DNA of 64,000 bases from Neocallimastix lanati (nom. inval.) (GCA_016946835.1 JACVTC010000130.1:12501-76500), one strand, 5' to 3'. Shown: positions 46,556-57,590, numbered from the stretch's first letter. Numbers and translations: made by a program. Notes: generated by a model not told the origin, from the sequence alone.

Positions 46556-47341
46556 CTAAAAGTTATAATTAAAAAAAAAAAAAAAAAAAAGGAATTACTT
46601 TAATAATTATAGTTATTATATATATTATAATATATATTATTTTATAATATATATTAATATATTTAATAATAATTATAATAATAATATTAATATTACTAGA
46701 AAAAAAGACTATAAAAATATACGAAGACAGTTCACCATAAAACACTCTTTTATCTGCTTTTTTTGTTAAAAAATTTTTCCAAATTAAAGCTTTTAATTGA
46801 CTTATTAACGAAACCTTTTAATATTAATCAATTATCAACATAAATAATCATTATATCAGCAGATAGCAAAATTAATTTAAAATGTATTATTAATTAATAT
46901 ATAGTTATAAAATTTTTATTGTAAATTAAATTAAATGTTACTGGTATATATTTTTTATATACCCCAATAAAAAATATATAATTTTATTTTTTATTTTTAT
47001 TACCATTTTGAATTTCTTTTTATAATCTCTAATTTTTTTTCTTTTTTTTTCACTAATAAATTATATTTTAATAAAAATATATATTATAAAATTTGAAGAA
47101 AAAAAAAAAGGAAAAGAAATAAAAAAAAAAAAACTAATTTTTTGATAAATTCTATCTTTTTTGTATGAAAATTTATTTATTTATTTATTTTCCTTATAAT
47201 TTTAAGAAAAAGAAAACCAAATTTATTTTTTACTTTTTATTTTATTTTTTTTTTTCTTTTTTGTTTTTTTGTTTTTTTATTTGTTATTTTTATTATTATA
47301 AATATAATTAATAAATATTATAATATTTATTTTCTTATTAA

Positions 47342-47373
<32 letters not shown>

Positions 47374-48235
47374 ATCTTTTTCTTTTACAATAAAAAAAAA
47401 GAAGTATATATATCATTCTAGGTTTTCTAAATAAAACAAAAAAAAAAAAAAAAAAAAAAAACACGCAAAATACAAATATATTAAATAATGTTTGGTTTGT
47501 GTAATGTTAAAATTAAATAAAATGTATTTTTTTATATTAAAATAAATATGGAAGTTTTAAGATTGTTCTATAATTAATATAAATTTATTATAATTGGTTA
47601 ATAAAGTTTAGATAAAATTTTATGTTTTTATATTGATAAAGTACTTCAGTTCGGTTCGGTTCTTTTAAGGTTTATTCTTTTAAATGAGAGAAACAATTTA
47701 TATGTTTTATAAAAATTATTTTATTTAAATTTTATTTATTTAGAAGAATTACATTTACTTATCATTATTAATAATGTAAACTATCATTTATTCCTATAAT
47801 TAATATTTATTTTCATATTCTGATCTCAAGAATTACTATAATCTACTATTTCTTATTCTTGGACATAGAAATAAAACTATTTCTAAATATTTTTTTCTTT
47901 TATAATTATTTACTATAATAAAGTTTTCCTATATTAAAGTAAATATTAATTTACTTTCATTAATTATTAAATTAAATAATAAAAAAATATAAGTTAATTT
48001 TTAATATAAATACAATAAAAACTAGATTAATACATAAATTTATTATTAATTAGAGTTTTTATTTCTATTTCATATCAATATTTAATTATGTTCTAGATAC
48101 ATATTAATTTATATTAAATTTGAAATTATAATATTTAATATAATTTAATTTAAATTGATATTTAATTATGTTCTAGATACATATTAATTTATATTTAATT
48201 TGATATTTTATTATATTAATAAAGTTAACATTTTT
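46556..48235. other. Region upstream of the ABC gene exons
   Basis: Begins with an intron end (poly-T acceptor at 46556-46595 on minus). A missing first exon should lie here, and 46690-46760 is the least A/T-biased part, but no convincing frame was found. Later parts hold poly-A/T tracts and an ~80-bp spaced direct repeat (TTCTAGATACATATTAATTT at about 48091 and 48171). Confidence 0.5.
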
Positions 48236-48660
48236 ATTTATTATTTATTATTTATTATTTATTATTTATTATTTATTATTTATTATTTATTATTTATTAT
48301 TTATTATTTATTATTTATTATTTATTATTTATTATTTATTATTTATTATTTATTATTTATTATTTATTATTTATTATTTATTATTTATTATTTATTATTT
48401 ATTATTTATTATTTATTATTTATTATTTATTATTTATTATTTATTATTTATTATTTATTATTTATTATTTATTATTTATTATTTATTATTTATTTATTTA
48501 TTCTTCAATTATTTATTATTTATTATTTATTATTATTTATTATTTATTATTTATTATTTATTATTTATTATTTATTATTTATTATTTATTATTTATTATT
48601 TAGTATTTATTATTTATTATTTATTATTTATTATTTATTATTTATTATTTATTATTTGTT
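48236..48660 (+). repeat. Longest TTATTTA heptamer array
   Basis: About 425 bp, nearly perfect, about 60 units, broken by a few variants near 48490-48540 and 48600. Confidence 0.9.
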
Positions 48661-49069
48661 TACACACTTAAATTTTTGATTTTATTTTATTTTAACATTT
48701 TTAATTTTATTTTATTTTAACATTTTTAAACATAAATTTCTATTAATTAAAAAATTTTAACATTTTTAAACATAAATTTCTATTAATTAAAAAATAAGTT
48801 ATTTTAGATATTTATATTATACAAATATAATAAACTAACAAAAAGAACTTTACTATTTTTACAAATAGTAAAGTTTTTTAAAAGTGCCTGATAAAAATAA
48901 TTTAAAATATTAATTATTTCCTTTTATAAGTATTATATTTTTATTATAATACATAAATATCATTATAAATATTTAAAATGTATATTTGAAATATTTATTA
49001 AAAATATGAAATATACAATAAATATATTTTTAAAAAATATAATAATTTAATAATTGGTTTATTTTATAA

Positions 49070-49159
<90 letters not shown>

Positions 49160-49455
49160 TTCACTACTATATAAAATAAAAAAAGGCGAAATGCAATACA
49201 TTCATATTTTTAATATTTTATAATATTAATATATAATAATAAAGATATCTTTTAATATATTTTTATTTAATAATATTTAATAAATAGTTAAAAAATTTAA
49301 AAAAAAAAAAATTTTTTTATAAATTTAAATATTTTTAAGCTAACCCTATCAATAAATATTAAATAAATTTCAAATATTGAATTTCTTATTAAATAAAAAA
49401 ATCTAAATATCAATTAATTGTAATTATGATTTTGAAAGGATTTTAATAATTATTT
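48661..49455. other. Intergenic; contains (TTTA)n tract
   Basis: Holds a short duplicated segment (TTTTAACATTTTTAAACATA at about 48710 and 48757), a small GAACTTTACTATTTTTACAA hairpin near 48846-48875, and a pure (ATTT)n tract at 49074-49163. No gene seen. Confidence 0.6.
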
Positions 49456-50840
49456 TTATTTGGATTTATTAAAATTAATGATTTTATTATTTAATCTTAC
49501 TAAACAATTAAACCAATTTTCGATGATATCATTTTTACTACATCCAATATTTTTTAATTCGGCTTCCATATTTTTATAATATTCAACTAAAATATTAATT
49601 TTATCAACCCTTTCTGATATTTTGCTCTTTTTTCTCCAAATTCCTCTAATTCTCATTTGGTAATTATGATAAGATATGGATTCTTCAAATTGTATTGTAT
49701 ATATTAATTTATAAAATGAAGGTTTTTTTATAAATAAATTTTTTAAATAACTATTATAAGATTCTGAAGCATTATTTGTTATGTGGTCTATATAGTTGTA
49801 ATAATTCCAATATTTTATATTATAGATATTTAGAAATGTTTTCTCAAAATAATCTAAAAAATTCAAAAATTGGGAACAGATAGATTCATATTTCTTGTAT
49901 GTAATTTTAATTTTATTAAAAATATCAGATATGTATTCAATATTAATAAAACATAAATTAGAAATGTCTTTATAATAAGTATTTAAAATATTACGATCTT
50001 TCACTTCCTTGTAATATAATTTATTTTTTTTCATTATTAATAATCTTTTATAATGCCAAATACAATATTTAATATTTATATTGGGAAAAATATTTTCTAC
50101 TGCATTAGATATTCCTTTTTCAAAATCACAATGAAAAATTTTTTCTGAGAAATTAATATTTGAATTATATTTAATTATATTTTTTTTTTTTATTTCATTA
50201 AATAATATTTCATAAGTTGTTTGTTCTTTAATATTGACATGGAAGTAGTGTAAAAACAATTTAATTATGTAAAATAAGTTCTTGTAATGAATACTTGATA
50301 ACTATTAGTTGGAGCTATTAAAAATGTACCATCAGCAAATATATGTTTATTCTCCATAAATAATTTTGCTTGGAATGGTGATTGAAAAATTATTATATTA
50401 GGATTTTTGAATATCATAAAGTATTCACCTCTTATTGCTTTATAATATTCAGATTCATTAAGAGCATCATCAAATGTTTTTATATTAGGAAATAATTATT
50501 TATTTTTATATCTTGTTATTTGGGTTTTAATTGTTTTATATTCGGGGCATATATATCCTATTTCTTGAGAAATTTTATCAAATATATGTTTCGATTTTAT
50601 ATCAGAAGGAATCAAACTTTTTTTTATTTCATCTTTAATTTTATGTTTTATTAATGATTTGAATGCATTAATTTCATTACCAGGATGATCATGTGAAGAT
50701 TCATAATTTAAAACCTCTTTATTATCATTTAAAATATATAAATATGTTACTACACATATTTGTTTTATATCAAATGTAGAATTGAAATTAATTATTATTA
50801 AAACCTTATTTATTAATATTCTCAGAATTATTAGGCCTAA
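49456..50840 (-). pseudogene. MULE-type transposase, broken
   Basis: Mutator-like transposases cut and paste DNA with a DDE catalytic core. On the minus strand a FLYWCH/MULE-type layout is readable. 50840-50520 carries SSHDHPGNEIN and KISQEIGYICPEYKTIK. 50350-50290 carries FADGTFLIAPTNSYQVF (first catalytic Asp). 50259-49456 carries FHCDFEKGISNAV (second catalytic Asp), CIWHYKR, and TNNASESYNSYLK (the Glu region). An in-frame TAA interrupts near 50490 (after RYKNK), and there is a stop plus frameshift near 50255-50270, so no complete protein can be made. No terminal inverted repeats were identified. The chromovirus at 50993 lies just upstream. Confidence 0.8.
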
Positions 50841-50992
50841 GATAACCCTTTAAATATTAAACAAGAATTTATATTAATTATTAATTTTTTAAATATATAT
50901 ATTATTTATAATTAAATAAATAAAATTTTTAATTATTGAAATGTAAATAACTGAAATTGAGATTTCAATTCAGTTATAATTTCAACAAACAC

Positions 50993-51642
50993 TGTCAAGG
51001 ATTTGATACAAATTAATTTATATTTAATACCACAAAAATAACAATTTAATTATAAATATAATTTGTACTCCTTAAATCCTTGTACCGTTCATAACCAAAT
51101 TAATATTGTATTACATATTAATTAATATTATCCCTTTTATACATTATTGAACCCCTAATATATTAATTGATTAATATTGTATTACATATTAATTAACATT
51201 ATCCCTTTTTATATTAATTAATATAGTTGAATATTATTTATAAAAATTGTTTTTTATTAATTATATTATTTTATATATTTTTATTATCTTATATTATATA
51301 TGTATTATTCTATTACTTTATATATTAAAATTATATTTTATATTGTTATCTTTAAATTAGTATTTATTAAAATATATTATTAAATATTTTATATTGTTTT
51401 TCAAAATATAAAAGAACTAAAAAATATTCTTTTTTAAATCTTTGTAAGATTATTATTTACAAATAATCTGATAACTTTATAATAAAACATATTAAATAAA
51501 AATATAGTTAATTAAAAGTTTAATAATAAAATAATATTTTATATTTGAATAAATCAATTTATAAAATAAAATAATATCAAAAGGTTATTAGATTAAAGGC
51601 TTCCAACCAAGTTTACCCTTTAATCTAAGTACCAACTTAACA
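50993..51642 (+). repeat. Chromovirus 5' LTR
   Basis: 650 bp. TATAAAAG at 51407-51414 suggests a TATA box, and the predicted transcript start near 51444 (GTAAGATTATT) is 37 bp from its first base. This start is also what the primer-site complementarity predicts. Confidence 0.92.
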
Positions 51643-51652
51643 ATAATCTTAC
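51642..51652 (+). promoter_or_regulatory. Self-priming primer-binding site
   Basis: AATAATCTTAC, overlapping the last LTR base, is the exact reverse complement of GTAAGATTATT at 51444-51454 within the LTR. In Tf1/sushi chromoviruses the first ~11 nt of the mRNA fold back on the primer site and prime cDNA synthesis. No TGG-type tRNA site is present here. Confidence 0.65.
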
Positions 51653-51676
51653 CGCTATTTTAGAAACTTCCTTGGA

Positions 51677-52900
51677 ATGCCTAAAATTGGCCTAAGACGC
51701 TCGGGAATGTATTCAGCTAGATCGGATGAAGAAATGGATATGAATAAAGAAGACTCAGTACAACAATTGCGATTCGAAGCCACCCAAGCTTGTACCACCT
51801 TAGCAGAAGGTGTTCAACAGTTAAGAAATGATACCTCACAAGCTTGTAATAGTATAGTTTCTGGGGTGAATGAAAACTTCGTTTCCAAAGAAGACTTACA
51901 AAATTACCATCAAGAGGTAATGAAACAATTCGGAGCTTATGATAAAATGAATAATGAAATATTGGCCTCTTTAGAATCTTTGAAGAAGGCTACCCTCTAC
52001 TTTAAGCATGAATTATGTAATAAAACTCAAGTAGAAAATACTTCTTCTGGTGCTACCTCGTCGATACCGTTGACATCTGGAAATCCTACGGTAAACCTCC
52101 ATTCTGTTTTCGATGATAATATCTCAACTACTACAAGATATGACAATGATCATGATGTTATCATGCAATCTGCTTACCCTATTAATATTCCTCAAGTTCC
52201 CGATCCAGGTTTGTTTTCAGGTGATATTTCTGAAACCGAACTTTTCTGTCAACTGTGTGGGGACACATTTAAAACCTATCCATGTAAGTCTTGGCCTGAA
52301 GATTCGAAAATCAACTTTGTGCAATCAAGATTAAGAGAAGCTGCTAGAAGTTGGTACCAAACAAAATATTCCAGTAGTTCTCCTGCTTCCCTAGAGGCTC
52401 TTCTTAATGAATTAAAAGAAGCTTTTCCTGATGTTGTCAGCAAAAAGTTAAAGAAAATTAATTTAATAAATCTTAAACATTCTCATGGTAATATTAAGGA
52501 CTATATCGATTCTTTCCGTAAACTAACAGCTGATCTTGGTTGGCCTGAAGAACCATTAGTATTATTTTTCTATAATGGTCTTCATCCAAAATTTAAAGAA
52601 GAAATTAATAAAATGGAGAAGTTTCCAGAGAAAATAGAAGAAATTACAACAAAGTGCATATTGTTTGAATCTTCTCAAGAAACTAAATTAAAGATAAATC
52701 AATTAACCAGCAATAAAAATTATAAGAGAAAGAACTCTCATTCTTATCCCAATAGTGAAAACAAGAATAAGAATAATAACAATTATTACAATCATAGTAA
52801 AAATAATAACTTCCATAATAATAAATCTAAGGTTAATTCCAGTTACAACATCCGAGAAAATTATGTTACCGAAGTCCAAAAAATTAACTCAAAAAACTAG
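51677..52900 (+). CDS. gag: Chromovirus Gag
   Basis: 407 residues. N-terminal ~110 residues are helical. A retrotransposon Gag capsid domain follows (~residues 170-320: DPGLFSGDISETELFCQL, SKINFVQSRLREAARSWYQTKY, LKHSHGNIKDYIDSFRKL). The C-terminal ~70 residues are Asn/Lys-rich and basic with no CCHC zinc knuckle, so RNA binding probably relies on the basic tail. The ATG at 51677 is the first after the primer site. The last codons are AAA AAC TAG, part of the frameshift signal into pol. Confidence 0.92.
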   Translation: MPKIGLRRSGMYSARSDEEMDMNKEDSVQQLRFEATQACTTLAEGVQQLRNDTSQACNSIVSGVNENFVSKEDLQNYHQEVMKQFGAYDKMNNEILASLESLKKATLYFKHELCNKTQVENTSSGATSSIPLTSGNPTVNLHSVFDDNISTTTRYDNDHDVIMQSAYPINIPQVPDPGLFSGDISETELFCQLCGDTFKTYPCKSWPEDSKINFVQSRLREAARSWYQTKYSSSSPASLEALLNELKEAFPDVVSKKLKKINLINLKHSHGNIKDYIDSFRKLTADLGWPEEPLVLFFYNGLHPKFKEEINKMEKFPEKIEEITTKCILFESSQETKLKINQLTSNKNYKRKNSHSYPNSENKNKNNNNYYNHSKNNNFHNNKSKVNSSYNIRENYVTEVQKINSKN

Positions 52901-52923
52901 ATAATGGACTTCCCAAGAAGTCC
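52891..52923 (+). promoter_or_regulatory. -1 programmed ribosomal frameshift signal
   Basis: In the gag frame the slippery heptamer A AAA AAC is at 52891-52897, immediately before the gag stop TAG. After an 8-nt spacer, GGACTTC (52906-52912) pairs perfectly with GAAGTCC (52917-52923) around a CCAA loop. The -1 frame is open from the heptamer straight into pol (CTA GAT AAT GGA...). This matches the standard three-part architecture of retroviral -1 sites. Confidence 0.85.
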
Positions 52924-52989
52924 TCTCCGATTAAAACTATTCAATATAATTATCCAACTTTAAACCCTCCTCTTCCTAATTCTTTCTTT

Positions 52990-55900
52990 TTGTTTAAATC
53001 ATTTATCCCAACAATAAACAAAAGGAACAAAAACATTAAATTACAAACCAAATCAATGTTAGATTGTGGTTCTTACTGCAATTTTATTTCTACCAATTTA
53101 ATCTCTCGGTTAAATCTTGTACCTCAAAAACTTAATAATAAAATATATATAAAAGGTATTAGTGGTGATACAGATTCCATTAATGAATTTGTGTCTTTAA
53201 ATTTTCAACTAAAAATCAAAATTAACAATACGTTTCATTTAATCAAATTTAAAGAAAAATTCCTTGTGTCAAAACATATTCCAGTGGATTTACTCCTTGG
53301 AAATCAATTTATGAAAAACTATAAAATACATTTTAGTTATGATAATCATTATCTTTACTCTACTTTTAAAATCTCAAAATTTAAATCAAGAATTATAAAG
53401 AATTTTAAACAAAATGCGAATTCAATTAATTTTTATGAAGGATTACCCTATAATTACAACTTTTTAATCTATTCTTTTCTTTCAAATAAGGTATCAGAGG
53501 ATTCTGAAGAACCTGATATTGAGCGTATTCCTGAACAGTATAAAGACCTTGCAATAGTCTTCAGTAAAAAGGAAGCAGATAAGCTTCCTCCCCATCGTTT
53601 AACGGACTGTGAGATCAATCTTCAACCAGGTGCTACTTTACATTATGGACCAATCTACCCGCTTACATTGGAAGAATCAGAAGTTTTAAAAGATTACATA
53701 AAGGAAAACGAAAAGAAAGGATTTATTAGAGAATCTCACTCCCCAGCCGGCTATCCTGTTCTCTTTCAAAAAAAGAGTGATGGTTCTCTCCGACTCTGCG
53801 TTGACTACAAACGTTTAAATGCGGTTACTATTAGAAATTCCTATCCTTTACCGCTCATCAACGACATTATTGAACGAGTCAAAGGAGCCAAGTACTTTAC
53901 TAAATTGGACTTGCGCTCCGCATATAATTTAATTCGTATAAAGGAAGGCGATGAATATAAAACAGCTTTCCGTACTAAGTATGGACATTACGAATATTTA
54001 GTAATGCCATTTGGTCTTAAAAATGCACCTGCAATCTTCCAATCTTTTATTAACTCTGTCCTTCGTCCATTCTTAGAGAAATCGGTAATACTCTACCTAG
54101 ATGACATTCTAATTTATTCTAATTCATTAGATGATCATCATCAAACTGTACGTGAGGTTCTCAAAAAGCTTATTGACAATAATTTATATGCTAAACTTTC
54201 GAAATGTGAATTCGATAAAGAGGAAGTCGAATTCCTTGGACATATCATTTCTGGTTCTGGTGTGTCCACTGATCCAAAGAAAATCAAATCAATCAAAGAA
54301 TGGCCCATTCCAAAAAACGTAAAAGAGGTTCAAAGGTTTCTTGGTCTTTGCAATTACTATAGAAGATTCGTAAGGAATTTTGCTGCTATTGCTAAACCTT
54401 TGCATGCTTTAACCAAGAAAGGAAGGAAGTTTGTTTGGTCTAAAGATTGTGATACCTCCTTCTCAATTCTCAAAAAACGTTTAACTTCTTCCCCTCTCCT
54501 CATGCATCCTGACTTAACAAAACCTTTTATTGTTGAGTGCGATGCTAGTAACTTTGCTATTGGAGCAGTTCTTTCCCAGTATGATAATGATAATAAGCTT
54601 CATCCTATTGCTTATTTTTCTCGTAGTCTTAACAATGCCGAAATAAACTATTCGATTACCGATAAGGAACTTTTATCAATTAAAGAAGCTTTCTCATCAT
54701 GGCGTCACCTTTTGTTAGGTGCTAAATTCAAGATTAAAGTTTTTACTGACCATAGAAATCTTCTATATACCCTTGGAGGGAAGATAGGTAATCAACGTCA
54801 ACATCGTTGGCATCTATTCTTCCAAGAATACGACTTTGAACTTATCTATCGCCAAGGTAAAAAGAATGGCAAACCCGATTCGTTATCCAGAAGACCAGAC
54901 TACCAAAAGGAAGATATAGAGGATAAACCTGAGTTTATCTTAGACAGTAAGAATATTGGTAAAATCCCATGTTTAATTAGTATAACTAACGATCTTCTCA
55001 ATAATATTAAAATAAACTTAAAGAATGATAAGGTTGCTGAGGATCTTCGTATATATTTTTCTGAAAATAATGTCTCTCAAGGTTTCCCTTATAAACCATT
55101 TCGCAAAATGAATAAGTTTAAATTAGAAAATGATTTAATATTCTACAACAATCTTATTTACATACCAGATCAACTTCGTTTAGATATTTTAACTCGTTAT
55201 CATGAGAAACCTGCTGCGGGTCATTTTGGTGTCAAAAGAACTTTGGAGTTGATCTCAAGAAACTTTTGGTGGCCCAAGATGGAAGATGATGTTAAGAATT
55301 TTGTAAAGTCGTGTGAAACATGTATGAGAAACAAAAAATCTAGGCACCGAAAATTTGGGTTACTTCAACCGCTTGACGTTCCAGAAAGACCTTGGAAATC
55401 AATCGAAATTGATTTCTTATGTGGTCTTCCACCATCCAAAGGTAATACGGTGATTATGGTTGTAGTTGATAGATTTTCAAAAATGATACACCTTATTCCC
55501 TTCAAAGATATTCCAAATTCCGTACAAACAGCCAAAGCTTTTATCAATAATATCTATAAGCTCCATGGTCTACCCTATGATATTATTACGGATAGAGGTT
55601 CACAGTTTACGAGTGAACTTTGGCAAGAATTTCTATTCTTATTAAATATTAAATCGAAAATAGCTACTACTGACCACCATGAAACCGTAGGTCAAGTTGA
55701 ACGATGCAATTCTTTCATCGAACAATACCTTCGCTGCTTCTCAAGATCTTTCTATCATGATGATTGGGTTGATTTTCTTCCACTTGCTGAATTTGCTTAT
55801 AACAACTCAATTCATCCTTCCACTAACGAAACTCCCTTTTTTATCAACTATGGATTTCATCCTTACATGGATGAATATACACTACTCCCTACTTGTAACA

Positions 55901-56460
55901 TTAATCATAAAATGGTTCAAAAAGTTTATGAAAGTTTTAACCATGTTAAAGAAGTTCTTCTCCGATCCCAAGAGCTATATAAACGTTCTGCTGATAGAAA
56001 AAGAATTACCGCTCCTTCTTACAACATTGACGATTTGGTGTGGATTCAAGCTCCCCCTTCGTTAAATATAGAATCAAGCTCAAAACTAGCTCCATGCAAA
56101 TTTGGTCCATACAAAGTAACCAATGTTTTACATAATAATAATTATGAAATTGAACTTAAAAATTCACCCTTTCCTAAGCATCATAACGTTTTCCACGTCT
56201 CTGAACTCGAACCATTCACACCAGTGCCTGAAAAGTTTAGAAAACGATATAAAGATCCTGAGTCTATTAAGGATATTATTGAAATTGCGGGTTTTAGAAC
56301 TAACTATAAGAAGAAACAATACGAATATAAAATCCGTTATAAATATCGTTCCTCCTATAATTGGGTATCTTCTTCTGAAGTTGAAGATAATCCAAGAAAC
56401 CAAAATATTTTTATTAAATACATTAATAATAATAGGAAACCAGTCTCGATCTCATATAGT

Positions 56461-56466
<6 letters not shown>
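52990..56466 (+). CDS. pol: Chromovirus Pol polyprotein
   Basis: 1158 codons from the listed start, but the frame is open upstream to the gag stop and is most likely entered by -1 frameshifting at 52897, not by its own start codon. Domains: aspartic protease with MLDCGSYCNF (~23; Cys replaces the usual Ser/Thr of DS/TG); RT with LDLRSAYN (motif A, Asp) and YLDDIL (~368); RNase H with ECDASNFAIGAVL (~513) and FTDHRNL; integrase with HEKPAAGHFGVKR...CETCMRNK (HHCC, ~738-780), catalytic Asp (IEIDFLCG, ~806), Asp (ITDRGSQFT, ~866) and Glu (GQVERCN, ~900). A chromodomain-like C-terminus (~1089-1150: IKDIIEIAGF...YKIRYKYRSSYNWVSSSEV) probably guides integration. All catalytic residues are present. 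Confidence 0.95.

Positions 56467-56523
<57 letters not shown>
56465..56523 (+). repeat. 59-nt internal poly-A tract
   Basis: An uninterrupted run of A begins inside the pol stop codon (TAA, 56464-56466), well inside the element and ahead of the 3' hairpins and LTR. The length may be inexact in the assembly. Confidence 0.85.
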
Positions 56524-56527
<4 letters not shown>

Positions 56528-56567
56528 TCTTTAAAAATATATTCAACACAATTTATTTCTCCAACTA

Positions 56568-56694
56568 ATTTGAAATTCACATGGCCAATTGAACATTTAT
56601 GTTCAAGTGAATTTCAAATACTTCTTGAGTACTCTTTTGTATAAACTAATATCAAAAATATTAGTATTCTTGAATTCGCCTGGAATGCGAATTC
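56568..56694 (+). promoter_or_regulatory. Chromovirus 3' UTR hairpin cluster
   Basis: Three successive inverted repeats. 56568-56580 pairs with 56607-56619 (13 bp), enclosing TTGAAC/GTTCAA (56589-56594 with 56601-56606). ACTAATAT/ATATTAGT is at 56645-56652 and 56658-56665. GAATTCGC/GCGAATTC is at 56672-56679 and 56687-56694. The polypurine tract follows at 56697-56704. Possible roles are packaging, dimerisation or plus-strand priming context; none is shown. Confidence 0.65.
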
Positions 56695-56707
56695 TTGGAG
56701 AGAGCGT

Positions 56708-57357
56708 TGTCAAGGATTTGATACAAATTAATTTATATTTAATACCACAAAAATAACAATTTAATTATAAATATAATTTGTACTCCTTAAATCCTTGTAC
56801 CGTTCATAACCAAATTAATATTGTATTACATATTAATTAATATTATCCCTTTTATACATTATTGAACCCCTAATATATTAATTGATTAATATTGTATTAC
56901 ATATTAATTAACATTATCCCTTTTTATATTAATTAATATAGTTGAATATTATTTATAAAAATTGTTTTTTATTAATTATATTATTTTATATATTTTTATT
57001 ATCTTATATTATATATGTATTATTCTATTACTTTATATATTAAAATTATATTTTATATTGTTATCTTTAAATTAGTATTTATTAAAATATATTATTAAAT
57101 ATTTTATATTGTTTTTCAAAATATAAAAGAACTAAAAAATATTCTTTTTTAAATCTTTGTAAGATTATTATTTACAAATAATCTGATAACTTTATAATAA
57201 AACATATTAAATAAAAATATAGTTAATTAAAAGTTTAATAATAAAATAATATTTTATATTTGAATAAATCAATTTATAAAATAAAATAATATCAAGAGGT
57301 TATTAGATTAAAGGCTTCCAACCAAGTTTACCCTTTAATCTAAGTACCAACTTAACA
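56708..57357 (+). repeat. Chromovirus 3' LTR
   Basis: 650 bp. It differs from the 5' LTR by one base by eye (57296). Followed by the duplicated AACAC. Confidence 0.92.
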
Positions 57358-57425
57358 AACACAAAAAAAAAGATATAGTTATAACACTTTTATGGATGAT
57401 CCATTCTAAATTTTCAAGCTTAGGA

Positions 57426-57497
57426 GGCTTAGTGGTCTAGTGGTATGATTCTCGCTTAGGGTGCGAGAGGTCCCGGGTTCAATTCCCGGCTAAGCCC
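57426..57497 (+). tRNA. tRNA-Pro (anticodon AGG)
   Basis: A 72-nt cloverleaf without intron. Acceptor stem GGCTTAG/CTAAGCC with discriminator C; D-arm with TGGTCTAGTGGTA (A box); anticodon stem CTCGC/GCGAG with loop TTAGGGT, giving AGG, read as A34(I)GG for CCN Pro codons; T-arm GGGTTCAATTC (B box). It ends in TTTTT, the Pol III terminator. It is much richer in GC than its surroundings. Confidence 0.97.
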
Positions 57498-57502
57498 TTT
57501 TT

Positions 57503-57590
57503 AATAATTTTATTAAAATATAAAATTTATACATCTGTATATATAAATTTTAAATTTATTTTGTTAATAATTATAATAAATTTTTAATCC

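Larger units (their letters stand above)
50993..57357 (+). mobile_element. Ty3/gypsy chromovirus, structurally complete
   Basis: 6365 bp. Two 650-bp LTRs (TG...CA) differ at one position by eye (A at 51581, G at 57296). The 5-bp target duplication AACAC lies at 50988-50992 and 57358-57362. Gag and pol are open, joined by a -1 frameshift signal. Pol order is protease, RT, RNase H, integrase, with a C-terminal chromodomain-like segment, as in chromoviruses (Tf1/sushi relatives). The primer-binding site is self-complementary to the LTR. The polypurine tract is GGAGAGAG at 56697-56704. One LTR difference in 650 bp means a young insertion. It lies 68 bp upstream of a tRNA gene. Confidence 0.95.

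Noticed and set aside
46690-46760. Candidate first exon of the ABC transporter
   Set aside because: Frames are short, contain stops and show no ABCA N-terminal helix; splice junction could not be matched.
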